From Candidatus Woesearchaeota archaeon (GTDB lineage: Archaea; Nanobdellota; Nanobdellia; Woesearchaeales; WJKL01), in contig WJKL01000057.1 of the NCBI GenBank assembly GCA_014729145.1, forward strand, positions 1-6,188: a stretch of DNA of 6,188 bases, written 5' to 3'. The notes beneath the pieces were generated by a model. That model saw only the letters and a program-made list of their open reading frames with translations, made no database searches and was not told where the DNA came from. The position numbers and the translations under genes were made by a program. Of this stretch, positions 1 through 4,083 are shown one piece after another. Within the stretch, counting starts at the first letter, position 1, and each line of letters begins with the position of its first letter.

Positions 1-816
1 AAATCATTGAAAGAAATGACTTTGAAAATCTCGGAATGTGGGGTTAATGTTGTCTTCTGTGAGAAGGGAATTGACGACACAGCCCAGTATTATTTAGCCA
101 AGGCGGGAATTCTTGCCTGCAGGAGAATTCCGAAGGAAGATATGGAAAAGCTAGCCAGAGCAACTTCAGGAAAGATAATTTCCAACTTATCGGAAATTTC
201 TGACAGGGAGCTTGGAAATGCCCAGTCTGTTAGGGAATTAAAGAAAGAGGAAGATTCTTTAATTTATGTTGAGGGCTGTATCAATCCGAGAGCTGTTACT
301 TTGGTTTTAAGAGGGGGAACAGAGCACGTTGTTGATGAGGTTGAGAGGGCTGTCAAAGATGGATTGGGAGATGTAATTTCTGCTTTAAAGTCGGGAAAAG
401 TGGTTGCAGGAGGAGGTGCTATTGAAATAGAGCTTTCAAGGAGACTAAGGGCATTTGCTAAAACTCTTGGAGGAAGAGAACAACTGGCTGTTGAGGAATT
501 TGCAAATTCCTTAGAATGCATTCCGGAAGCACTTGCTGAAAATGCAGGATTGGATCCAATAGATATTTTAACAGAGCTGAAACAAAGGCACGAAGCCGGC
601 AGTCAAAGGGATGGTTTGAATCTGTTTTCAAATAGAATAGAGGATGTATTTTCTGTTGGAATTGTTGAACCTTTAAAAGTCAAGACGCAGGCAATTTCGT
701 CTGCTTCAGAAGTTGCAATGATGATTTTAAGAATTGATGATGTTCTTACTAGCGAGAATTCCGGACAGGGTGGAATGCCTTCTAGAGTTCCGCAGGGTTA
801 TGAAGGTATGGATTAA
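1..816 (+). CDS. Thermosome (group II chaperonin) subunit, C-terminal half; 5' end outside window
   Basis: The frame is open from base 1, so the true start lies upstream; the in-frame TTG at 7 is internal. The 271 visible residues are about half of a usual 540-550 residue thermosome subunit. They cover the later apical domain, the intermediate domain and the C-terminal equatorial domain. Visible landmarks are GIDD..AQYYLAK, the apical stretch around ISDRELGNA, and VERAVKDGL, whose Asp (codon 358-360) sits where the ATP-hydrolysing Asp of group II chaperonins lies. They also include the hinge motif VVAGGGAIEIE and EALAENAGLDPIDIL. The tail has a short Gly/Met-containing end (GGMPSRVPQGYEGMD). 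The product would form a double-ring, lidded ATP-driven folding chamber in the cytosol. The gene ends in TAA and overlaps the stop of the convergent repair gene by 4 bp. T-runs at 864-869 and 885-891, inside that gene, are possible terminators. Family assignment is firm; which paralogue it is cannot be told. Confidence 0.96.
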   Translation, partial: KSLKEMTLKISECGVNVVFCEKGIDDTAQYYLAKAGILACRRIPKEDMEKLARATSGKIISNLSEISDRELGNAQSVRELKKEEDSLIYVEGCINPRAVTLVLRGGTEHVVDEVERAVKDGLGDVISALKSGKVVAGGGAIEIELSRRLRAFAKTLGGREQLAVEEFANSLECIPEALAENAGLDPIDILTELKQRHEAGSQRDGLNLFSNRIEDVFSVGIVEPLKVKTQAISSASEVAMMILRIDDVLTSENSGQGGMPSRVPQGYEGMD

Positions 817-1220
817 TCTTTGGGCCAGATATAGGGAAGACTTGAAGGCACATTCCAGTTGAGTTTTTTATAAAATTCGGGGGCTTTTTTTAGCAAATTG
901 GATTTGTGGGAAGAATGGAATTTTTTATTGCCGAGCCAGATTGGAAAGACAACTTTTCCTCTGATTATTTCTAAAGACATTGTGTTTTTATAACCGCGGG
1001 AAATCCATTCCTTTATCGCAGTATTAAGATAAAATTTAAGGGCGTTTGGATGTTTTTTCCACATTTTTACTGCAGGATGATTTTTCCAACCAGAACTTTT
1101 TGTTCTTTTTAGAATGATGTTTAGTATTTGATATGCTTCAACTCTCTGTTTTCCAAGTCTCCGACTATCTAATGCCTTTAGTGACTTTCTTATATTTGGG
1201 TAGGGCAAAAAGGTTTGCAT
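813..1220 (-). CDS. Pyrimidine-dimer DNA glycosylase / endonuclease V-like protein (Pyr_excise, MSMEG_6728-type)
   Basis: This 135-residue protein opens with MQTFLPYP and continues with LDSRRLGKQRVEAYQIL (about 17-33), HPAVKMW (48-54), IKEWISRGY (69-77), GNKKFHSSHKSNLL (97-110) and a terminal PYIWP. I recognise this order as the small family annotated as pyrimidine-dimer DNA glycosylase, distantly related to T4 endonuclease V (denV). That enzyme removes UV-induced pyrimidine dimers and nicks the abasic site. Glu28 in GKQRVEA may correspond to the denV catalytic glutamate; this is inference. Length is normal for the family. The ATG at 1220 lies about 27 nt from a TATA-like CTTAAATC, suggesting a nearly leaderless mRNA; no Shine-Dalgarno sequence is seen. 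It is transcribed toward the thermosome gene, and their stop codons overlap. The molecular activity of this subgroup is less certain than the family call. Confidence 0.82.
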   Translation of the reverse strand: MQTFLPYPNIRKSLKALDSRRLGKQRVEAYQILNIILKRTKSSGWKNHPAVKMWKKHPNALKFYLNTAIKEWISRGYKNTMSLEIIRGKVVFPIWLGNKKFHSSHKSNLLKKAPEFYKKLNWNVPSSLPYIWPKD

Positions 1221-1243
1221 TTTCCTATTAGGCGGAAAAAGGA

Positions 1244-1251
1244 GATTTAAG
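1244..1251 (-). promoter_or_regulatory. TATA-like box for the endonuclease V-like gene
   Basis: On the minus strand the box reads CTTAAATC, centred about 27 nt before the ATG at 1220. Transcription from it would start at or within 2-3 nt of the start codon. It lies in the 50-bp gap after the tRNA-Gly gene, so the repair gene need not depend on tRNA read-through. Confidence 0.5.
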
Positions 1252-1270
1252 TAGTTTTCTAAGAAGGAAA

Positions 1271-1423
1271 TGCGCAGGCCGGGAGTCGAACCCGGGTCAC
1301 CTCGTGTTTGCTTTGTTTAATTTTCCCTTCTTTTGCTGCGAAGTTCCTCGCTTTCGCTGCGGACTTTCTCACTGCGGAAGGCAAAATGGCAACGAGGTAT
1401 ACTAACCACTATACTACCAGCGC
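1271..1423 (-). tRNA. tRNA-Gly(GCC) with an 81-nt intron at 37/38
   Basis: Read on the minus strand, the exons are 1387-1423 and 1271-1305, giving a 72-nt mature tRNA. The 5' acceptor strand GCGCTGG pairs with CCTGCGC except for a U-U mismatch at 5:68. The D stem is GTAT/GTAT with G-U ends and the loop contains GG. The anticodon stem is CCTCG/CGAGG and the loop is TT-GCC-A|A, so the anticodon is GCC (glycine). The T arm is CCGGG-TTCGACT-CCCGG. The discriminator is A (unlike no other base can be tested here) and CCA is not encoded. The intron is confirmed by a canonical bulge-helix-bulge, described in its own entry. A TATA box lies about 27 nt upstream. Confidence 0.95.
1306..1386 (-). other. 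Archaeal-type intron of tRNA-Gly
   Basis: The splice sites are set by a canonical bulge-helix-bulge. Below the anticodon stem, TTGC (positions 32-35) pairs with intron GCAA to make the 4-bp central helix. The two 3-nt bulges are CA|T at the 5' site and AC|A at the 3' site, and the inner helix is TTTG/CAAA. The rest folds further: CCTTC pairs with GAAGG, and a GC-closed GAAA tetraloop caps an inner stem. Three copies of a CGCAG motif lie within it. At 81 nt it is on the long side, and it has no open reading frame. The tRNA-splicing endonuclease would remove it. Confidence 0.92.
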
Positions 1424-1446
1424 CTGCTATTTGATAAATTTGGAGT

Positions 1447-1454
1447 TATTTAAA
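1447..1454 (-). promoter_or_regulatory. TATA box for tRNA-Gly
   Basis: The minus strand reads TTTAAATA, centred about 27 nt before the first base of the mature tRNA at 1423. Spacing and sequence fit an archaeal TBP site. Confidence 0.6.
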
Positions 1455-1536
1455 GATTAGGATTTTAAAAAATATTATTAAATATAATCATTTTATTAAG
1501 TATGGAAATGTTCCTTCTTCTAAGGATGTAGAAAGT

Positions 1537-1544
1537 TTTATAAG
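1537..1544 (+). promoter_or_regulatory. TATA box for the lone tRNA-Val 5' half
   Basis: TTTATAAG is centred about 30 nt before the first tRNA base at 1571. This nearly matches the 29-30 nt spacing at the intact tRNA-Val downstream. It suggests that the 5' half is still transcribed. Confidence 0.5.
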
Positions 1545-1570
1545 AGACAATAAATCTTTTAAGATATTTA

Positions 1571-1607
1571 GGCCTCATAGTCTAGTGGCAAAACGATTCG
1601 TTTACAC
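1571..1607 (+). tRNA. 5' half of a split or interrupted tRNA-Val(UAC)
   Basis: This stretch is a tRNA up to position 38 and then stops being one. It has acceptor strand GGCCTCA, T8 A9, D stem GTCT/AAAC (with one C12-A23 mismatch), D loop AGTGGCA with the invariant GG, and anticodon strand ATTCG. The loop TTTACAC follows, anticodon UAC. Beyond it comes CATAATTATG and T-rich sequence, with no T arm nearby. The missing parts are at 3385-3418: CGAAT completes the anticodon stem 5/5, and TGGGGCC completes the acceptor 7/7 (one G-U). The sequence just downstream (1620-1632) is perfectly complementary to sequence just upstream of the 3' half. Alternatives are a functional trans-spliced half or a tRNA broken by insertion. 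Confidence 0.85.
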
Positions 1608-1608
1608 C
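1599..1608 (+). repeat. Left copy of 10-bp direct repeat CGTTTACACC
   Basis: This repeat spans the last two bases of the 5' anticodon stem, the 7-nt loop and one base beyond. The identical sequence is at 3376-3385 beside the 3' half. Recombination between the two copies would delete 1777 bp and restore a perfect tRNA-Val gene. It could be an att-like crossover site or a target duplication. Confidence 0.8.
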
Positions 1609-1619
1609 ATAATTATGTT

Positions 1620-1632
1620 AAAGGTTCTTTTC
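1620..1632 (+). repeat. Left arm of 13-nt inverted repeat following the tRNA 5' half
   Basis: AAAGGTTCTTTTC is the exact reverse complement of 3353-3365. It begins 12 nt after the 5' half ends, in the place where trans-spliced archaeal tRNA halves carry their pairing leader. It is itself partly palindromic (AAAG-GTT-CTTT), and its T-rich end could also terminate the 5'-half transcript. Confidence 0.8.
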
Positions 1633-1665
1633 TTTGTTAAAAATAAATAATTAAAAAAGAAAAAA

Positions 1666-1673
1666 CTTATAAG
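1666..1673 (+). promoter_or_regulatory. TATA box for the membrane/secreted protein pair
   Basis: CTTATAAG is centred 25.5 nt before the ATG at 1695. The same spacing recurs at three other genes in the window and implies a leaderless mRNA. It is the main reason for preferring ATG 1695 over the TTG at 1680. Confidence 0.65.
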
Positions 1674-1694
1674 AGATATTTGCTTCAAGAAATT

Positions 1695-1940
1695 ATGAAA
1701 AAGAGAGTGAAAATAATAGCAACAGTTTTAATAATTTTATTCATTGCTTTGGCAATTTTCTTTTTTGTCTTTAATAACAAATCAGGTTCTGGTTATGAAA
1801 TAAACTGGGATCTCGGAGATGATACAGGAAAAGTGATTGGAGAAAAAACCAAAGGCAATATAGGAGAAGAGATAGGAGAGCAAACAGATGTCAATGTTTT
1901 TGATGAAATTAAATTAAATCCGTTTGAAAATGAAAATTAA
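1695..1940 (+). CDS. Small membrane-anchored protein with acidic extracytoplasmic tail, function unknown
   Basis: I do not recognise this 81-residue protein. It starts MKKRVK and has one hydrophobic segment at about residues 7-26 (rich in I, L, A and F). A short acidic, Gly-spaced tail follows, in which GKVIGEK, GNIGEE and IGEQT recur in a loose G-x3-G rhythm. The positive N-terminus predicts a cytoplasmic N-end and an external tail. The ATG at 1695 was chosen because a TATA box lies 25.5 nt upstream; an in-frame TTG at 1680 would add five residues. Its last 11 bp overlap the start of the Cys-rich secreted protein, so the two are probably co-transcribed and translationally coupled. It lies between the two tRNA-Val halves and so belongs to the putative inserted segment. 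Confidence 0.75.
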   Translation: MKKRVKIIATVLIILFIALAIFFFVFNNKSGSGYEINWDLGDDTGKVIGEKTKGNIGEEIGEQTDVNVFDEIKLNPFENEN

Positions 1941-3144
1941 ATTTTTATCTTTGATTTTTGCAGTATTATTTTTAGGTTTTGTATTAGCTCAAAATATAGA
2001 ATATCCTGTTTCAGAACTTGGCAATTGCGCTTCTGAAAAAGAATGCAAAACTTACTGTGATAATCTTGAAAATGCAGAAACTTGTTTGAGTTTTGCAAAA
2101 AAATATAATTTAATGTCAGAAGAAGAATTAGAAGAAGCAAAAAATATGCTTCAATTTCTAAGTTCTGGTGAAACTCCAGGAGGATGCGAAAATAAAAACG
2201 AGTGTGAAGAATACTGTTCTGATGAAAACAATGTTGAAGAATGTATTGAGTTTGGATTAAAAACAGGAAGCATAACAGAGGAAGAAGTTGAATTAAAAAG
2301 AAAAACAAAAGGAAAAGGTCCTGGAGATTGCCAGGGAAAAGAGGAATGCGATGCTTATTGTTCTAAAGAAGGGAATTTTGAAGAGTGCATTGAATTTGCC
2401 CATAAACAGGGCATAATAAGTGAGGAAGAATATGAAACAGGCAAAAAAACAAGAGGTAAAGGGCCTGGCGGATGCAGAGGAGAGGAATGCGAGGGTTATT
2501 GTGAAGATGAGTCGCATTTTGAAGAGTGTGCTGAATTTGCTTATGAAAATGGTTTTATCTCACAGGAAGAATATGAAATGTCAAAGAATACAGGGGGTAA
2601 AGGCCCGGGCGGATGTGAAGGACAAGAAGAATGCGATGAATATTGCAAAACTCATGAAGTAGAATGCCTTAATTTTGCACTTGAAAATAACATAATTGAT
2701 GAAGAGGAATTATTAAAAGGAAAAAGTGAAGAAGAAAAATGCATGTTCACGTGCATGCTTGGAAAAAATATTGCTCCTGAGGAATGCCATAAAGGAGCAG
2801 GACCGCAAAATGAAGAATGTATGAAATGTGCAGGACAATGTGGTTTGGAAAGTGGCTATGAGGGGCCTTGTTTAACTTCAGAAGAAATTAAGAAATTTGA
2901 AAAAGAATGTAAGGCTAAAGGAAAAACTTACTGGCCAGAACATGAAATGGGAGAAGACCCTGATGTGCCTGGTTCAGAAGAATGGTGCATAATTGATTTA
3001 AAATGTGTTGACCATTCAGATGAGTTTGGGAAAATCCCTGATAAAGAAGGAGATAAAAAAGTTCCAGAAAAAAATGGAAAGGAAGTGCCTGAAGGTGGAG
3101 GAAAAGAAATGCCAGAGCCATCAGGAGAAGAACCCTCTGAATAA
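1930..3144 (+). CDS. Secreted Cys-rich protein with five ECxxYC repeats
   Basis: This 404-residue protein begins with a clear signal peptide (MKIKFLSLIFAVLFLGFVLA, likely cut near residue 20-21). Five tandem repeats of 47-53 residues follow, each with four cysteines in the pattern C-x(4-5)-C-x3-C-x(6-8)-C: 33/39/43/52, 86/92/96/105, 134/140/144/153, 182/187/191/200 and 229/235/239/246. Each carries an ECxxYC core, a C..FA or C..FG step and an acidic EEE turn; repeats 2-5 are linked by KGPGG/D-type spacers. A different Cys-rich region (271-359, ten Cys) and a Pro/Glu/Lys/Gly tail follow. The 30 cysteines probably form disulfides outside the cell. I know similar repeats from DPANN archaea and candidate-phyla bacteria, where their function is unknown. 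ATG 1930 is preferred to an in-frame TTG at 1924; no Shine-Dalgarno sequence is seen, and it overlaps the upstream gene by 11 bp. Confidence 0.88.
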   Translation: MKIKFLSLIFAVLFLGFVLAQNIEYPVSELGNCASEKECKTYCDNLENAETCLSFAKKYNLMSEEELEEAKNMLQFLSSGETPGGCENKNECEEYCSDENNVEECIEFGLKTGSITEEEVELKRKTKGKGPGDCQGKEECDAYCSKEGNFEECIEFAHKQGIISEEEYETGKKTRGKGPGGCRGEECEGYCEDESHFEECAEFAYENGFISQEEYEMSKNTGGKGPGGCEGQEECDEYCKTHEVECLNFALENNIIDEEELLKGKSEEEKCMFTCMLGKNIAPEECHKGAGPQNEECMKCAGQCGLESGYEGPCLTSEEIKKFEKECKAKGKTYWPEHEMGEDPDVPGSEEWCIIDLKCVDHSDEFGKIPDKEGDKKVPEKNGKEVPEGGGKEMPEPSGEEPSE

Positions 3145-3191
3145 AGAATAAAAATTAATTCTTTTGTCTTAAAATTTATCAATAAACAAAA

Positions 3192-3199
3192 TTTAAAAA
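3192..3199 (+). promoter_or_regulatory. TATA box for tRNA-Val(UAC)
   Basis: TTTAAAAA is centred about 29 nt before the mature 5' end at 3225, matching the spacing at the lone 5' half. No equally well-placed box precedes the downstream 3' half, so this promoter may also drive that half through read-through. Confidence 0.5.
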
Positions 3200-3224
3200 A
3201 CCAAAAAGGCTCTTAAATTTGATT

Positions 3225-3331
3225 GGTCCATTAGTCCAACGGCTTAAGACGGCTCGTTTACAGTCTCGCAAGAGATTTTTTCTCTTCGGATAAAAACCGA
3301 GCAAACCGAGGTTCGACTCCTCGATGGACCA
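3225..3331 (+). tRNA. tRNA-Val(UAC) with a 34-nt intron at 37/38
   Basis: The exons are 3225-3262 and 3297-3331, giving a 73-nt mature tRNA. Acceptor GGTCCAT pairs 7/7 with ATGGACC. The D stem is GTCC/AGAC with a 13:22 mismatch, and the anticodon stem GCTCG/CGAGC is perfect. The loop is TTTACA|C, giving anticodon UAC. The T arm is CGAGG-TTCGACT-CCTCG, the discriminator is A and CCA is not encoded. The intron is supported by its bulge-helix-bulge. It shares CGTTTACA with both flanking tRNA halves but differs in its stems, so it is not a recent copy of them. It lies inside the segment that separates those halves and could supply valine tRNA if the divided gene is dead. Confidence 0.95.
3263..3296 (+). 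other. Archaeal-type intron of tRNA-Val
   Basis: The central 4-bp helix pairs TTTA (positions 32-35) with intron TAAA (3291-3294). The bulges are CA|G and AA|C, as the splicing endonuclease requires. Inside, AAGAGA (3270-3275) pairs with TCTCTT (3281-3286) across a T5 loop. A competing small hairpin, TCTC-GCAA-GAGA, uses 3264-3275. Confidence 0.9.
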
Positions 3332-3352
3332 TATTTTAAATTACTCGTCGGT

Positions 3353-3365
3353 GAAAAGAACCTTT
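3353..3365 (+). repeat. Right arm of 13-nt inverted repeat preceding the tRNA 3' half
   Basis: GAAAAGAACCTTT is the exact reverse complement of 1620-1632. It ends 19 nt before the first base of the 3' half. The spacing between anticodon stem and repeat arm is also 19 nt on the left, so the arrangement is symmetric. The arm can also fold alone (AAAAG-AAC-CTTTT) and might act as a terminator for the preceding tRNA-Val. Confidence 0.8.
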
Positions 3366-3375
3366 TTGGTCAGCA

Positions 3376-3385
3376 CGTTTACACC
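3376..3385 (+). repeat. Right copy of 10-bp direct repeat CGTTTACACC
   Basis: It is identical to 1599-1608 and runs into the 3' half of the divided tRNA-Val. Its presence means the anticodon loop exists at both break points, which a simple split gene would not need. Confidence 0.8.
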
Positions 3386-3418
3386 GAATAGTCGGCAGTT
3401 CGATTCTGCCTGGGGCCA
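3385..3418 (+). tRNA. 3' half of a split or interrupted tRNA-Val(UAC)
   Basis: From position 39 on this is a complete tRNA 3' part: CGAAT, variable loop AGTC, T arm GGCAG-TTCGATT-CTGCC, acceptor strand TGGGGCC and discriminator A. No 5' half lies in front of it; the 53 nt between the intact tRNA-Val and this point hold only a repeat arm and a loop copy. Its stems match the 5' half at 1571-1607 (anticodon 5/5, acceptor 7/7), and C48 can make the usual pair with G15. If the loop copy at 3378-3384 is used, the junction may lie anywhere in the shared 10 nt. It may be co-transcribed with the intact tRNA-Val 53 nt upstream. Confidence 0.85.
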
Positions 3419-3419
3419 T
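3404..3419 (+). repeat. tRNA 3'-end sequence echoed 83 bp downstream
   Basis: TTCTGC-CT-GGGGCCAT covers the T-stem, acceptor strand and discriminator of the tRNA 3' half. It recurs as TTCTGC-AA-GGGGCCAT at 3487-3502, a 14/16 match. Copies of tRNA 3' ends are typical scars of integration, but this one is short. Confidence 0.55.
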
Positions 3420-3434
3420 ACAGAAGAATCGAGA

Positions 3435-3461
3435 CACTAGCAGAATAAAAATTCCGCTGTG
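3435..3461 (+). other. Hairpin 1 downstream of the tRNA 3' half
   Basis: The stem is CAC-(T)-AGC-A-GAAT, an AAAA loop, then ATTC-C-GCT-GTG. That is ten pairs with one bulge and one A-C mismatch. It abuts the next hairpin without a spacer. It lies between converging transcription units. Confidence 0.55.
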
Positions 3462-3497
3462 CCCTTGCTCAAGAATTCGCTACGGGTTCTGCAAGGG
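3462..3497 (+). other. Hairpin 2, long stem next to the YdjM-like gene's 3' end
   Basis: CCCTTGC pairs with GCAAGGG, then after a TCA bulge AGAATTCG pairs with CGGGTTCT around a CTA loop (15 pairs, two of them G-U). Its position 14 bp beyond the YdjM-like stop codon suggests a terminator or transcript-end structure for either strand. A T4 run follows on the plus strand. A small structured RNA made of both hairpins cannot be excluded. Confidence 0.55.
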
Positions 3498-3502
3498 GCC
3501 AT
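3487..3502 (+). repeat. Second copy of the tRNA 3'-end sequence
   Basis: It matches 3404-3419 at 14 of 16 positions. The first part also forms the 3' arm of hairpin 2. There is no T arm or acceptor partner here, so it is not a tRNA gene. Confidence 0.55.
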
Positions 3503-3510
3503 TCGCTATT

Positions 3511-4050
3511 TTAGATAAAATCAGAGATTTTGCCCGTTGCCTTGAGGTAGATAAGCCAGATTATTAACAACCCTGCATCTAAGGAGGGAGCTGCAATTTT
3601 CATTAGAGCTTCTGGCAAGTATCCAAATAAATTAATTCCGATTGACAAGTTTGAAAAAGGATAAAGAGGTATTATAGAACCTGCAAGTGTTGCATCTAGA
3701 ACTAAATGAATGAAACTTCCGATTGCAAGCATTAGGAAGACAAGGTTTAATTTTAATTTGTGATTTGCTAATACTGAAAGATTTGCATTTTTTAATATAA
3801 TAAAGAATGCAAAAAATACTAAAGGAACAAAAATAGTATGTGCAAATGTTCTATGGACTTGTTCCATTGTGAATCCGAAGAAATGCAAAATCCAAAAGGC
3901 AGCAACATCTAAGTCTGGAATTATTCCAGCTATTCCAGCTATTAAGACATATGTTAATGGAAAATTCTTTTTGTATTTCTTAATATAAAAATCTCTGAAT
4001 AAAGACATTAAGATTAATGGAATTAAAATATGTGCTGCTGCCTGTGGCAT
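3511..4050 (-). CDS. YdjM-like membrane-bound metal-dependent hydrolase (DUF457 type)
   Basis: This 179-residue, strongly hydrophobic protein begins MPQAAAH. It has GIIPDLD at 42-48, HRTFAHT at 66-72 and FIHLVLDAT at 113-121. This His/Asp set between membrane helices (about 4-5 segments) is the signature of the YdjM/DUF457 family of putative metal-dependent inner-membrane hydrolases. The substrate is unknown, and the likely ligands are His7, Asp46/Asp48, His66, His71, His115 and Asp119. It is the last gene of the minus-strand cluster, 33 bp after the PHP gene. Unlike its neighbours it has a good Shine-Dalgarno sequence, GAGGTGA, four bases before ATG 4050, as expected for an internal cistron. 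A CTTATAAG at 4083-4090 could give it a second promoter. Confidence 0.82.
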   Translation of the reverse strand: MPQAAAHILIPLILMSLFRDFYIKKYKKNFPLTYVLIAGIAGIIPDLDVAAFWILHFFGFTMEQVHRTFAHTIFVPLVFFAFFIILKNANLSVLANHKLKLNLVFLMLAIGSFIHLVLDATLAGSIIPLYPFSNLSIGINLFGYLPEALMKIAAPSLDAGLLIIWLIYLKATGKISDFI

Positions 4051-4054
4051 TTTA

Positions 4055-4061
4055 TCACCTC
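4055..4061 (-). promoter_or_regulatory. Shine-Dalgarno sequence of the YdjM-like gene
   Basis: On the minus strand GAGGTGA stands four bases before the ATG. It fixes that start. It is the only clear ribosome-binding site in the window; the other genes appear leaderless or overlap upstream. Confidence 0.8.
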
Positions 4062-4083
4062 TTATCTTTTTAGTAATAGGGGC

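Noticed and set aside
264..521. 85-codon minus-strand open frame inside the thermosome gene
   Set aside because: It is antisense to strongly conserved chaperonin coding sequence and its translation is low-complexity Ser/Thr/Pro. It has no promoter.
1937..3182. Several minus- and plus-strand open frames overlapping the Cys-rich protein gene
   Set aside because: They are shadows caused by its repeats and purine-rich codons. None has a promoter, signal or recognisable motif.
1571..3418. One tRNA with a single 1.77-kb cis-spliced intron
   Set aside because: The interval contains protein genes with their own promoter and a complete tRNA gene. A precursor with such an intron is implausible, and no canonical splice motif forms.
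3471..3502. Possible third tRNA 3' end because of TTCGCTA and GGGGCCA
   Set aside because: The five bases on either side of TTCGCTA do not pair as a T stem, and no anticodon arm or acceptor partner is present. It is better explained as hairpin 2.
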